64,000 nucleotides of DNA from Anodontia alba (GCA_964016985.1 OZ024824.1:121764839-121828838), one strand, 5' to 3'. Numbered from the stretch's first letter, positions 11,729-23,315 are shown. Translations and numbers: made by a program. The notes: a model not told the origin generated them from the sequence alone.

Positions 11729-12004
11729 TTACGAAAACACGCCTATTCAAATATATTGAAAATTTAACCACCAAAAACTGACAGTTTTCAGATAAAAATT
11801 CTGATATTTTTTCATATTTTTGCTCAAAACATAGATTGTGGGCACTCGTTAGAACCGCCTCGCCGAGGTGGTTCTAACGGATATCCACAATCTATGTTTA
11901 TAAGCAAAAATAAGAAGAGTAATGCATACCCTTGTAAACCCCAGTTTTACTGTATAACAATGGGCTTTAAGGTGTTAAAATTATATAGGTATGTTTTCGT
12001 GATG
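11729..12004 (-). mobile_element. Family A palindromic MITE, reverse copy
   Basis: Left end TTACGAAAACACGCCTATTC; right end ATAGGTATGTTTTCGTGATG. The core has GGCACTCGTTAGAACCGCC opposite GGTGGTTCTAACGGATATCC, so it is slightly decayed. Confidence 0.85.
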
Positions 12005-12388
12005 CGGGAATGCTAAATATTCGGCCACCCGTACGTTTCTCTTTTAAATATAATAAAAATTGTTTATTATGTTTTTGAGACAAAGTGAAAACCGACAATG
12101 AAGTTTGTGTGCAGGATGGTGAGTGGGTAGAAGAAACCCTCAGATATTTTCGCTGGTACTATGCTATTAGAGAAGAGGTTGATTAAGAGGTAGGTTTATT
12201 GATACATAAATATAAATTAAGTAACCCAGGAAAGGCCACAAGTACTACCACCGTCATTTAGAAAGGATGTAAAATTATAGTGACTGTAAATGCGATTCAT
12301 GCGGACTGAAATTGGTACAACATTGAAAATACACGCGGAGAGACGTTTTACCTTCTCCACGCAGCGCAAACACAAGAGCTACGACACC
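12005..12388. other. Unrecognised spacer between two family A copies
   Basis: About 380 bp with no recognisable gene or repeat. Confidence 0.45.
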
Positions 12389-12666
12389 ATCACGAAAACA
12401 CGCCTATATAACTTTGGCCCCCTTAACCAACTTTTATATAGTAAAACTGGAGTTTACAGGGGTAGACATTATTTTTCTTATTTTGCTAAAAAAAAACATA
12501 GATTGTGGGTATTCGTTAGAACCGCCTCGCTGAGGCGGTTCTAACGAGTACCACAATCTATGTTTTCAGTGGAAATATGAAAATATCAGATTGCTTTTTA
12601 TCTGAAAAGTTTCCGTTTTTGGTTGTAAAAATTTCAATATGTTTGAAGAAGCGTGTTTTCGTAATG
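12389..12666 (+). mobile_element. Family A palindromic MITE
   Basis: Left end ATCACGAAAACACGCCTATA; right end GAAGCGTGTTTTCGTAATG. The central palindrome is intact apart from one arm change (CTCGCTGAG centre). About three bases of the CCCCACTTTT block are missing. Confidence 0.85.
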
Positions 12667-13185
12667 CGATGGCTACTATTATGAAGCACACCTTCCCTAA
12701 GCACATTTCGTAAGAAAGTCTACAAATTAACATAAAAATTGGCTATTTTATTTGGGTCCGCCTTGTCTATGAAAAATTTGGTATATGAAACAAATGAGGA
12801 CAAGTGACATCTGTGCATTTTTTTCACATTTATATACTAATCATAAATAATAATCCAAGATTTGTCCATTTACATTATTTCGACGGAAAGCTTTTCTCTT
12901 GTCATTCAAATTTATTTACCAGCATAACTCTATTATGACATTTATACGAAAAGTAATTTATATAAATGAGATACAGCTTGAGAAATATTTTCGAATTTAT
13001 GTGATCAAAGAATATGATGTGATTACGCATTCGCCCGCTCTGATTAAGTCCTCCGCTATCCGTTTATCGAATCACTTCATCCACTTGATGCTGAATGAAC
13101 TCTTTGGACTGGTCCATTTCAAGTAAAAGGGGTGTCAGCTTAGTTTTTATTAATACAAGGTTTTATAGAAATTCCTGTGTTGAAA
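12667..13185. other. Unrecognised spacer
   Basis: The 75-codon frame at 12899-13126 ends shortly before a TGATCAG-type dyad and resembles nothing known to me. Confidence 0.4.
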
Positions 13186-13241
13186 GCAAACAGTTTAGAC
13201 CCTGATTAGACGGCGTCTTATCTGGGTCTTCACCGTTTGCC
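13186..13241. repeat. TGATCAG-type dyad
   Basis: AGTTTAGACCCTGATTAGAC pairs with GTCTTATCTGGGTCTTCAC around CGGC. Member of the dispersed dyad family. Confidence 0.7.
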
Positions 13242-13254
13242 ATGTCTCTTTTTC

Positions 13255-13534
13255 ATCACGAAAACACGCCTATATTGTTTTGACCCCCTTAAACCCCACT
13301 TTTATATAGTAAAACTGGGGTTTACGGGGGTATACATTATTTTTCTTATTTCTGCTTAAAACATAGATTGTGGGTACTCGTTAGAACCGCCTCACCGAGG
13401 CGGTTCTAACGAGTACCCATAATCTATGTTTTGAGCAGAAATATAAAAAATATCAGCATTTTTTTTTTTCTGAAAATTTTCAGTTTTTGGAGGTGAAATT
13501 TTCTATATATTTGAATAGGCGTGTTTTCGTAATG
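13255..13534 (+). mobile_element. Family A palindromic MITE
   Basis: Left end ATCACGAAAACACGCCTATA; right end AATAGGCGTGTTTTCGTAATG-like. The core palindrome is nearly perfect over about 70 bp. It lies 14 bp from the preceding dyad. Confidence 0.9.
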
Positions 13535-13678
13535 TGGAGACGCTAGGCATAAATAGGTTAAGCTGAAAGTACGTATATCGGGAATGTTTAGGCTATGATC
13601 ACACTGCAGGGATGCATAGCTTGATCTAAGTCATGTGCACTGGAAATTGTTTAGGCAGCTAAGAACTGAAATTGTTTA

Positions 13679-13915
13679 TGAGACCCTCCCAGGAGTTTTG
13701 AGGAACAGGGGAATAAGGTCATTTATTTCAGGGGGACAAGGGAACAAAAGTCTAAAACTGAAGGAAACAGGGGAACAAAGGCAATTTTTGGGAACAGGGA
13801 ACATAGAAAATCAAGATTTTGATTTTGGGGAACAAGGGAAAATGCCGATTTTTTGCAGGGGAACAAGGGAACAGTTATTTATATCTCCCCGCACCCCTTG
13901 GGAGGGCCTCGTTTA
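13679..13915. repeat. G-rich strand-asymmetric repeat with inverted ends
   Basis: The ends GAGACCCTCCCAGG and TTGGGAGGGCCTC are inverted. Between them GGGAACAAGGGAACA and variants recur about seven times, giving a strongly purine-rich plus strand. The 97-codon open frame through it is a by-product of stop-poor G-rich sequence. It is probably a MITE with an internal short repeat. Confidence 0.55.
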
Positions 13916-14094
13916 TGCACCTTTCTAAAATGAGATGTACTCTAACATCTACAAACAACTACACTTGTACATGATTTCTTTTAGAGCAATCGCCTTTCAG
14001 AAGGGAAGAAAACAGTCAGTGACAAAAGTTGTCTTCGCTGTTAAATTAGCGGAAAATCTATCTTAAAGAGCCATCGCACGAAAAAACCTTCAAT

Positions 14095-14295
14095 AAGACC
14101 CGTGTGACCAGCACAGAGTCAGATCAGCCAGTACATCCATCCCGATTATTCCTTTTTGGGTAGCCTGGAGGCAATAGAAGGCAAGTGCGATCAGCGAAGA
14201 CTCTGAGCAGAATGTGCGGATGCGCAGACTGAACTGAGTCTTCGCTGGTCGCACAAGTCTTATTGGTTTTATCGTGCGCTGGCTTATACATATCC
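14095..14295 (+). repeat. Dispersed repeat D2, first copy
   Basis: Contains GTGTGACCAGCACAGAGTC, a TAGCCTGGAGGC block, the GAGCAGAATGTGCGGATGCG stretch and GTTTTATCGTGCGCTGGCT. The same order of blocks recurs at 20863-21050. AGCGAAGACTCTGA faces ACTGAGTCTTCGCT, giving a central dyad. Confidence 0.6.
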
Positions 14296-14337
14296 TGTCC
14301 CAAACGACCCAAACTCCGCTGAAAAAAAGCTCAGAAT

Positions 14338-14688
14338 ACCGTATTTATTGTATATTTGGACAGACAGGACTTAGCAAACAATGTAGAGCCAGATGATATG
14401 CCACAGAACGCGACGTCCCATCAGGGTCTACACTATTTACCACTAGTCCAGCAGTTTTTAGACACATCGATTTGTTCATAGTTAAGGATAAGTATGAAAG
14501 GAGCTAAACTGCCCGAATATTTAGGGTAAATAAGGTGATCGCTTGGCGCGCCTCAGCCTAATGGTTTACAACCACACTAAAGGGTGTCTGACACATTTGT
14601 ATGTGAGAAGTAATTATTATAAATTGTCAGAATTGCATGGCGCGTTTATTAATTGAGGAGACTTCTTTCTGCGTTACTTTGTCAATTG
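14338..14688 (+). repeat. Dispersed 345-bp repeat E, second copy
   Basis: Inverted relative to 6414-6755. It opens CCGTATTTATTGTATATTTG and includes the dyad at 14374-14440, the GTCCAGCAG block, CCGAATATTTAGGGTAAATA and TTGTCAGAATTGCATGG. The trailing sequence to 14800 repeats the AAGTATGATAAGGAGCTGAG and AGGGTAAATGCGGTA motifs. Confidence 0.75.
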
Positions 14689-14855
14689 TTGATACAAATG
14701 TAGTTTCTACGAAATAAATTGTACTTTTTTTTCAAATTTTAGAGCAAGTATGATAAGGAGCTGAGGTGTCTGAATACTTAGGGTAAATGCGGTAGAAAAA
14801 ATTAGCTATCCCAGAAGGTTTAGCTGTCCTCTGAACACGGTCACATATTATTAGT

Positions 14856-14986
14856 GTTAACCCTTTCATCTCTACAGCCCAACTCCGATACCATATAACA
14901 GTGCAGGTCCAGATGACATGACTCGTAACGTCCACATTCAGAGATGGAAGAATCCATTTGAGAAATTCGGGTGTGAATGGGTTAAC
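14856..14986. mobile_element. Small MITE with GTTAACCC ends
   Basis: The inverted ends GTTAACCCTTTCAT and GTGAATGGGTTAAC enclose about 100 bp. Short length, clear TIRs and no coding capacity fit a MITE. Confidence 0.6.
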
Positions 14987-15259
14987 AGTCAAGTGCTTGA
15001 CCCTTCTCCTCACAGGTGAGTACGTTCCTTTGAGCAGCTATGTTTACTACCTTCATCTGTCATACAGTTTCAACGTGAAATAAATAATCCATTTCTCCTT
15101 TTGTCAAAGTGTCGCCTGTCTAAACACGAGTTGCTAATAAGACACTAATGAACATAAAATAAACACAAATATGTCTTCAGAAATGACAGTAATTAGAGAA
15201 AGATGACAGACCTTCTCAAATCTTGCACATTTCCACTGACCCATTCCAGCCAAAATAAA

Positions 15260-15321
15260 TAAATATGTAAATAAATAATTAAATAAATAAATAAATGAAC
15301 AACTCAATCAATCAATCAATT

Positions 15322-15352
<31 letters not shown>
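15260..15352. repeat. AAAT and AATC tetranucleotide microsatellites
   Basis: An AAAT-type repeat (AAATAAATAAATAAAT) is followed by about ten AATC repeats with one interruption. Confidence 0.9.
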
Positions 15353-15434
15353 TATGCTTTTGAAATGCTATAGATTTTTTTCCCTAAACACAATGATCTG
15401 ACCATTTGAAATATATCCAATCTAAAACAAAAGG

Positions 15435-15650
15435 TGATCATTAACGCTTACCCTGATGGGTAAACTATTCAGCAGACGACTTTTTAAAAATGTTTTGTCT
15501 TACTTTTCAAAGAAAATATGTTTTGACAATTTATGGAAATAGTCTCCAACGGAGACAATTTGCATGAAATGTCAATCCTGGTTTGGGGGAAATAAGTAAT
15601 TATAATCAATTTGTAGTCTGATTTAGGCCAGACACTGGTAAGGGTTAAAC
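15435..15650. mobile_element. MITE-like repeat with TTAACGCTTACC ends
   Basis: CATTAACGCTTACCCTGATG at the left faces CACTGGTAAGGGTTAAAC at the right. Internally GCAGACGAC resembles the element at 31771-31931. No coding capacity. Confidence 0.45.
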
Positions 15651-15699
15651 CCTTTATGTATGTCTATAGTGTTATCCGAGCACGACAAAAAAGTAGTAC

Positions 15700-15975
15700 T
15701 ACTACCAACAAAAGCGCATAATTTAGCCGCGCTACATGAAACAGTGGCTTCGAGAATGAGCAAAATGCACAGATTCAGATTCAAATCTATCTCGCGCATG
15801 TGCAAAGTCTCATCTGAGCATTTGCTCTCCACTGATACGTTCTATAGTATCAAATGATTCTGATAGCGGACAGCGAAGGCCATGATCAACCTGCGCGGAT
15901 GCGCAGTCTGATCTGGGCCTACGCTGTCCTCATATGCTCAAAGACGTGTTTTGCGCACGGCGCGGTCCATATGAT
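15700..15975. repeat. GCGC-rich dyad repeat D
   Basis: Contains GCGGACAGCGAAGGCCATGA facing GATCTGGGCCTACGCTGTCC around the centre TGCGCGGATGCGCAG. GACGTGTTTTGCGCACGGCG closes it. Same family as 8795-9060. Confidence 0.65.
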
Positions 15976-17525
15976 ATTAAATTTTATTTCAAAATATTTA
16001 TGCGAGTCAGGGGTCATAGTACAAATAACCAATGACTTATTTCTGGACCAACTTGGCTTTGTGAAGTATAATCTACGCCGTTCGTTTAAAGACATGATTT
16101 AATAAAAAAAATATTGTATCTAAAGAAAACGTTCAATAAGCATATATCTAATAATGGTTCAAATAAAATTAATAGATACAATGGTAAATGTACACAAGCA
16201 ATGTATATTGTCCAAGCAACTCGAGCAAATGAGAGTATGTTAAATAGTTTCAGATTTAATGTTTCAATAAAAAAAATTGTAATCTTAATGTGCATATTAG
16301 GTATATTTCACATAAGACGTATACTTATTCTTTCATTTTATATTTTTTTATATTTAAAAAAAAAAATGCAGCAAATATTAACTTAATCTTTGCCATTCTC
16401 ATAAAAAAAAAAACAAAAAAAAAAAAAACAAAAAAAAAAAAAAAACTATCATGTTTGCTCTGTCGACGTTACTCGGTCTTCTTTGAGTATTTACATTGGA
16501 TAGCAAATTCAGAAGATGGTATCACTCATTTCATTCAGTAATATTATCAATTGATAGCTGAAACTCCTTTTAAAATGTAATCACGGATATAACCATCTTT
16601 TACAAACTGCCGTTGAATCGTTTGAAATTACAGAAGCTAAACCCTTTATGCTTTACTTGTCTGTTATCATAGCAGCGATTACCTTATATTCAAAGAGCTC
16701 ACATAATTTGCATATATAAAGTCGGCTCTTTGGCCGGCGCGCGAATCGCGCCGGTCTCTTAATATAGCTTTGGATTTTATGTATGGAGAAGTGTCCGATT
16801 AGCGCAGAGCGCAGTTTGGTAAGTTTGAATATGACCTGCAGTCCATCTTTGGTAAATTTGACTATGACCTGTGGCCCATACTTAAAAAGTTCAAACATAT
16901 TCATATCTGACGCATGCTAAAATAAGCTTCTAGATAAAATCTGGTGACTTATTTAAGTTCTGGCATGTGCTTTTTTTTTTTTTTTTTTTAATAATAATGT
17001 ACAAACTAAATCTCCTGGAGATCCCAATTTGACTAGGATTCGCATATTACTTGATCAAGAAAATTCATAAAGCTTAATAAAAGCATACATTAAAGAATCA
17101 CATTGTTGTTCATTTTTACCTATTACATTGAAAATTTATTAAACTTTAGTATATCCGTGTCCCATATTTCTAAGTAAACATGAACAAAATTTGCGCCGGT
17201 AATTAGACGTTTACGTCTAAATATTTTGCCTTGTTGTCTATTGATACCCCTTGCTTCAACTGCACCACTAATGTGTTTTAACTATTTAATGACAATCGCT
17301 CTTATGCCTACACACATCGACTTAATATGTATATGTGTCTAGGTATACGAGGGATGAACATTATTGTATATGTTTCTTAAATACAAAGTTCATATTATGT
17401 TCAATTTTTTTTTAAGTTTGTAAACCTAGCGGCCTGAAAGGAGATAGCGCCAGTATACGATAACAATTGTGCCGGGATATTAGTATTTTCTACACATTTG
17501 CATGTGCGCGTCCAGCAGAGACTCT
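15976..17525. other. Spacer with A-rich and T-rich runs
   Basis: About 1.5 kb without a recognisable gene. A-rich low complexity lies at 16360-16445 and a T run at 16971-16990. A short palindromic stretch GGCCGGCGCGCGAATCGCGCCGG (split here as GGCCGGCGCG and CGCGCCGG arms) is at about 16731-16754. Confidence 0.5.
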
Positions 17526-17760
17526 TAGCTGGGCGCACATGCAAGGGCGGATCCAGGAATTTTAAAAGCGAATTCACCCTTGCTGAGGGCGGGCGGGGGT
17601 GGGGTGGGGGGTGGGGTGGGGGTCGATTTGACCATTTTACCAGCATTTTCTCAGAATTTCCTATAAAAATAAAATTATTTGGACTGCAACGGGTGTTAGA
17701 CTGAATCTCCGGACCTCCCTCCCCCCTCCCCCACAGGGGTGGCTAGGCAGGGGTCAAGTG
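17526..17760 (+). repeat. GGCGGATCCAGG-type element with G4-prone run
   Basis: AAGGGCGGATCCAGGAATTT marks the start of a common non-autonomous repeat type. It is followed by a G-rich run (about 17586-17631) with many GGGG/GGGTGGGG blocks, then C-rich CCTCCCCCCTCCCC near 17716. A related sequence in inverse orientation lies at 26130-26250. The open frames on both strands are composition artefacts. Confidence 0.5.
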
Positions 17761-17822
17761 GGTAGAAGATAACGCAGACTTGTTAACTCATTTTAGTCTG
17801 GAGACTCCAAAAAGGTTAATTG

Positions 17823-17889
17823 GCAAACAGAGCAGACCAGATCAGACTCCACTGAATACAGCGACTGATCAGGATCTCCACTGTTTGCA
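17823..17889. repeat. TGATCAG-type dyad
   Basis: GGCAAACAGAGCAGACCAGA faces CTGATCAGGATCTCCACTG. Member of the dispersed dyad family. Confidence 0.55.
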
Positions 17890-18374
17890 AAAAGTTTAGC
17901 CATTTTTAGCAATATCTAAATCATATAATCTTACATCCCTAGAGTTGAAATTCGACTGTTTCAGTATATGCTGTTGGGAGTTTATTCAGAATTAATAGGT
18001 TTACGTAACGGAACTGGACACAGCTTTTGACCTTTAATCTCTCTGTTTCATTACCATCTGATATATTCTTAAACTACTACAAAAAGTCGGTCGGAATTTT
18101 ACCTAAGCTTTCCTTTCACCTGTGTTTTCCTTTTGCAGTAAATGTTGTACATTTGTATGAATGAAATACATGTACTTCCTTTGTACACTTAAGGACAGTC
18201 CATGATTGGGTAACCGTTAAATGGCTACATGGAAGACATTACTGCAGCTGATGCTAAGATCAGTGTGGCGGCCATAAATAGTCTACCCTTACTTCATTAT
18301 ACTGTTGTTTTTTCCTTGGGCCCTGACAGTTTAGACAATCGGGTTCTGCTGAAGCCGGCGCGACTCGGGCGTAT

Positions 18375-18690
18375 CATCACGAAAACATGCCTATATAAGT
18401 TTGACCCCCTTAAACCCCACTTTATGTAGTAAAACTAGAGTTTACAGGGGTATATATTAGTTTCCTTATGTTTACTCGAAAACATAGATTGTGGGTTTTT
18501 TCGTTAGAACCGCCTCGCCGAGGCGGTTCTAACGAGTACCCCCAATTTATGCGCGAGGCGGTTCTAACGAGTACCCACAATCTAAGTTTTGAGCAGAAAT
18601 ATGGAAAATATCAAAATTTTTTAATCTGAAATTTTTTATGTTTTGGTGGTAAAATTTTCAATATATTTGAATAGGCTTGTTTTCGTTATG
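18375..18690 (+). mobile_element. Family A MITE with duplicated arm
   Basis: Left end ATCACGAAAACATGCCTATA; right end AATAGGCTTGTTTTCGTTATG-like. After the palindrome, the right arm is repeated a second time (near 18550-18590, GCGAGGCGGTTCTAACGAG), lengthening the element by about 45 bp. Confidence 0.85.
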
Positions 18691-19120
18691 GCAGCTCTGC
18701 AGACTACATTGCTGTTATACAAAGAGTGTCAATAATATCGAGACTCCGATTTTCATACTTTTATGAGCTTTTATTTATTTATTTATTTATTTTTATTTAT
18801 TTATTTTTTTATTTTTTTATTTATTTTTTTTTTTTATTTTTTTTTTTATTTCCAAGGACAGTCTTTATAGATTTTATTTAACACTGCATTCAAATTATCT
18901 ATGACAGATGAAATGTATAGGCTTTTTTTCGGTGATAAAATAAAACATGTTGTGTCTGTTTTAATTTATTGTCAGCAGGTTAAAGTCCAATTTTTCAACA
19001 TCGAAATCTCCCGACGGTGCCTGCGCAAGGTTACGTTCCGCCCATTTTCAGCGAACGAGCTAATAAGCAAAGTTATTTCCTTCAATATTTTGGAAGCTTT
19101 AATATAACATACCGTCTTCA
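18691..19120. other. Spacer with (ATTT)n low complexity
   Basis: A T-rich ATTT repeat occupies about 18770-18850. No gene recognised in the remainder. Confidence 0.6.
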
Positions 19121-19438
19121 CATTTCGAAAACACGCCTATTCAAATATATTGAGAATTTTACCACCGAAAAATGAAAATTTTCAGATGAAAAATTCTGAT
19201 CTTTTTCTAATTTCTGCTCAAAACATAGATTGTAGGTACTCGTTAGAACCGCCTCGACGAGGCGGTTCTAACGAGTACCACAATCTATGTTTTTGTCGAG
19301 GCGGTTCTAACGAGTACCTACAATCTATGTTTTTGAGCAGAAATAAGAAAAATACTGTATACCCCTGTAAACCCCAATTTTACTGTATAAAAGTGGGGTT
19401 TAAGGGGGTCAAAATTATATAGGCATGTTTTCGTGATG
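19121..19438 (-). mobile_element. Family A MITE, reverse copy with duplicated arm
   Basis: Left end CATTTCGAAAACACGCC; right end AGGCATGTTTTCGTGATG. The core palindrome is complete, and the right arm (GAGGCGGTTCTAACGAG) occurs a second time at about 19298-19320. This parallels the copy at 18375. Confidence 0.85.
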
Positions 19439-20577
19439 ATTTAATCGGAATTGATCACCCTATTATATAATAAAAAATGATATCGCGGAGCTGAGAAAAT
19501 ATCAACAAAGTGTCTACAAAACCATAAATTAAAGGGGCGATGACACCTTAAAATTCCAATGTCAAACTTTAGCATTTTGTAGAAAGTTAAAAACATACAA
19601 AAAAAAGCTAAGACATGTACGCAAAACCTTACCTTAACGTTGAAAATGTCTGGCATTCTACAGTTAACAGAGATAAAATTAAATTAAACATAGTTTCAAC
19701 ATATTTGGATACCTATATTCTTTAAATTTTAAGTGTGTGTATATAAAGAAATCTACCATGTCTCTAAATTTCTGTATGCTGTTACATGTATACAAAATAT
19801 AGTTTTTCGAAAAAAATATTATAAGTAATGATATTAAAACAATTCTTATTATAAAAAAATAAATTTAAATATGTGAAACGAATAAATACATAAATCTGAG
19901 ATATGTGCTAATAAAATAAAATAAATGAAAAATAAAAATGGGAAGCGCACCTGCAACTATCAGCAGCAAAGTAACAAATAATCCCTTCATGTTGAATCGA
20001 ACAAGTGTAATTGGTCCAGCGAGTTTCTTAACTTGTTTTTATGTGGGCGAAATGTTACATGCAGCTTAAGTAGTGGGCCATGTCACACATCAATTAGCAA
20101 CGCTGAAAATGGGAGTACCTCAATATTTTTCATTCTCTTGTTTTTCTGCACATGACAGGAATTATGTGCCAATGTATACCGCTGGCAAAATATTACGACA
20201 GCAATATATGACATTATGTTAACAAGTCTATGCGATGTGTGACCCTTCTTTTCGCATCTATATAGTGAAAACGTGAATATATTATTAGGCTAATAATATT
20301 CAGAATCTAGTGTTTTTCTTTCTTTTTTTTTTTTTTTTTTTTCTTATTAACTTATTTATAAAATTTGTTCATATTTTCGCTTTATTTTATTTAATTTTTA
20401 TTTTATTTTATTTAATTATTATTTACTTATATACTTATTTTTTATTTAGTTATTATTGCAACAGTTATCTGAATCTAGTTGAACGAATTTGTCGGCATTT
20501 TTTTCCGTATTATACATGTATACTAAAATATAAGAAGGATATGCAGACAAATGAGCCAGTGCTCGACAAAACCTGCC
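19439..20577. other. AT-rich spacer
   Basis: No gene recognised. Low-complexity T-rich sequence spans about 20310-20450. AAATAAAATAAAATAAATG occurs near 19915. Confidence 0.5.
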
Positions 20578-20857
20578 ATTAAGAAAACACGCCTATTCAA
20601 ATACACTGAAAATTTTACCACCAAAAAATGGCAATTTTTCGGATAAAAAATTATGATATTTTTCATATTTCTGCTCAAAACATAGATTGTGGGTACTCGT
20701 AAGAACCGCCTCGGCGAGGCGGTTCTAACACGTACCAACAATCTATGTTTTTGAGCAGAAATAAAGAAAATAATGTATACCCCTGTAAACCCCAGTTTTA
20801 CTATATAAAAGCGGGGTTTAAGGGGGTCAAAATTATATAGGCATGTTTTCGTGATGA
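20578..20857 (-). mobile_element. Family A palindromic MITE, reverse copy
   Basis: Left end CATTAAGAAAACACGCC; right end AGGCATGTTTTCGTGATG. The core arms ACTCGTAAGAACCGCCTCG and CGAGGCGGTTCTAACACG have a few mismatches. Confidence 0.9.
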
Positions 20858-20862
20858 TTAAG

Positions 20863-21050
20863 ACCTGTGTGACCAGAAAAGTCTCAGTCAAGACTGTACC
20901 TCAATCTAGTATGGCAAAGATTTTCGTTTATCCCTCTTTGGATAGCCTGGAAGCTTTAAAAGGTACAGGCGACGAGAGAAGACTTTGATCAGGCTGCGCG
21001 TATGCACAAGTTTTATTGTAGGTTTTGCCGTGCGCTAGCTCAAATATGTT
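20863..21050 (+). repeat. Dispersed repeat D2, second copy
   Basis: Same block order as 14095-14295: ACCTGTGTGACCAG, GGATAGCCTGGAAGC, GAGAGAAGACTTTGATCAGG and TTTTGCCGTGCGCTAGCTC. The dyad has decayed. Confidence 0.55.
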
Positions 21051-21212
21051 TCTTATTTCTCAATGAAAATATGCTGTCATTTCTCATTAGAAGAATCTCA
21101 CAAAGGTGCCTCAAATGTTGCTCAAAACATAAATTTTCATGGAGAAGTAAGGAAAAAATCGACATATCTGTCTTTCAAGTCTAGATTTTACATAGGCGTG
21201 TTAATGTGATGG
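21050..21212. mobile_element. Degenerate family A-like fragment
   Basis: TTTCTTATTTCTCAATGAAAA, CTCATTAGAAGAATCTCAC and a terminal CATAGGCGTGTTAATGTGATG resemble family A at reduced identity, without a palindrome. (Each motif is described only approximately.) It is probably an old, decayed copy. Confidence 0.4.
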
Positions 21213-22319
21213 TTTAATTCTGAGAAAAAAAATCACGTTTCCTAGAACTCATCACCTGTCTGCTCGAATACTTCGGGTTAATGCGGTATAAAGTTTTTAC
21301 TTATAGGTGTCTGATGTCTATTTTCTGTGCCGTTTGCTTGCAGAATGTCGGTAACTACAACCAGGCTACGCACGAATGAGTCCTGGAGCGTTATTCTAAT
21401 TTTAGGGACCATACTGTATATACCCTAAACGCAGGGACAACCTATCTCCAGACTTGTTCTTTTTGTTGAAGAAGTCCATTTGACTTCCTGTAATGCTTCA
21501 CAAATGAGGCCGAGAACCCAGAGGCGGATCGAACTTATCCGATTTTTTTTTATTTGTAATTTTGAGCTGCGTCAGAACTACAGACCATGATCTGTGTCAA
21601 CCTGTGTGTCCTCAGTGTAACTCATTATTAAGCTTCGCTCTGTAAAAAGAGGTCCAACAATGCGGATAAGAATACTCATTCACACAGTCAGATCAAGGTT
21701 CTACTATCTGCTTACAAAATCATTAGAGAAAAAAAATCATTAGAGTTTTGACCCGGGTGTTATCCCCTATCCGGACAGTGAATTGCGCATGCGTACATAT
21801 GTACTCAAAAAGTATACCGACAGTGTAGAAACAATCATCCCCGCGCAACAGTGTAGCCTGATCAAGTCCTTCGCTGTTTTCATTAAGAATCACTGTGTAG
21901 AATCTTTCGAAAGTGGGAGACTGAACGGGTGCACAGGGCGATCTGAATGCGTATTTCGCCTATGCCATAACACATGGTAGCTTGACACTGTTGCCTATGA
22001 TCCTATTTCCAATCATTCTGAAACAATAAAGATAGATGTCAAATTGGACCTGAATCGCTCACCTGAGCATTAATTCACTAGATGTTGAAACAAAAATTTC
22101 GAACAAGAAGTAAACAAAATATGCTTTAAGCCTTCCAGTTACTACTCACATAAAAGTGTTTCATTCTTAGAGTTGATTCATACATTTTTCCAGAGCACTG
22201 GAAGACGGCTCAAGTACCCCACAGTCAGTCTCCCAATCTGACCGAGAAACACGTGCACTCTTAATATACAATATAAAGTTTTTAAAAGCAAATATCAGTG
22301 GAGAAATTAAACCATTCGG
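21213..22319. other. Unrecognised spacer
   Basis: About 1.1 kb without a recognised gene. TCGCTCACCTGAGC at about 22052 is a short self-complementary motif. A degenerate dyad-like stretch (GTCAGATCAAGGTTCTACTA) lies near 21686. Confidence 0.4.
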
Positions 22320-22602
22320 CATGGCAGACCAAACGGGTTCCTGTGCAAACAGCACAGATCCAAATGAGACGGCTGGTTACGAGCCGTCCCATCAGGTTTT
22401 ACATTGATTGTCATTCTGTTTTTTTGATTTTAGACTGAAATCCCTATTGAAATCAATGGATATGTCCAAATTCAAGGCTAAAAGCTCTTCAGAAAGTCAG
22501 TGATGGTTTGCACCATATAAACATTTGATGGACGAAAACTCATAAAAGGCAGTAGTACGCGAAAAGGCTAGACAACAAACAGCAAGAAAAAAAAAAAAAA
22601 AC

Positions 22603-22631
<29 letters not shown>
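22320..22631 (+). repeat. A-tailed repeat F, first copy
   Basis: Opens around a dyad (AACAGCACAGATCCAAATGA ... GAGCCGTCCCATCAGG), then TTTTAGACTGAAATCCCTAT, ATGGATATGTCCAAATTCAA and finally a ~45-bp A-rich tail at 22588-22631. The copy at 61416-61670 has the same order and orientation and also ends in an A-rich tract. That arrangement is SINE-like, but no B box was seen. Confidence 0.5.
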
Positions 22632-22637
<6 letters not shown>

Positions 22638-23091
22638 AACGCCAAAACATTTCTCGTAATCAAAACTGTACGTTAAACAATATTCAAAACTGACACAATT
22701 TGAATGTTCGTTACATTTCTTATTACACTATATGATGTACACCATTCCGGAGTACACAACATTTGAATAATTATACAATGTAGCTTGGTTTAAACATATT
22801 TCATTTGTATGAATACCGTAATATTAATACATAAGCAATATTTTATATGATATAAAGTCAACATTCAGAGCATAAATGAGTTCTGGAAGGAAGTCATTAG
22901 CCTTAAATGAATCTCATATCTTTTACACGCCCTATAATGTATTTTGTCAGTTTGTTTGACTGCCGATTGTGAAGCGACTGACGGCCGAGTTATTCTGTTA
23001 CAGAGGCCAGCAAATACGTTTCAAAATAGTTTTGGGTAATTTCTAATAGATGGCACGTCTCGTGCTTTGAAGGGAAACGTTAATCTGCTGT
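22632..23091. other. Unrecognised spacer
   Basis: No gene or repeat recognised in about 460 bp. Confidence 0.45.
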
Positions 23092-23203
23092 GTACCCAGC
23101 TAGCATTCTACGTAAATCTACATCGGGCCGCATCGGCCCGTCAGCTACCCTGACGGGCCGATGACGGCCCGATATAGATTTACGTAGAATGCTGACTGGG
23201 TAC
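23092..23203. mobile_element. GGGCCG hairpin element P, second copy
   Basis: Ends GTACCCAGCTAGCATTCTAC and GTAGAATGCTGACTGGGTAC pair almost perfectly. Internal ACATCGGGCCG and GGCCCGATATAG arms continue the foldback, with CAGCTACCCTG at the centre. It is closely related to 7532-7645, whose centre reads in the opposite orientation. Confidence 0.9.
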
Positions 23204-23315
23204 CTGACCAAGCTGTCGCTTATTCTGAACAGAACAAGTTAAAGCACGGTTGGAATGATCCTACAAATTTGAGAATGAAATTAAACACTGCACTTTGTAA
23301 TCAATATAGGGATCA

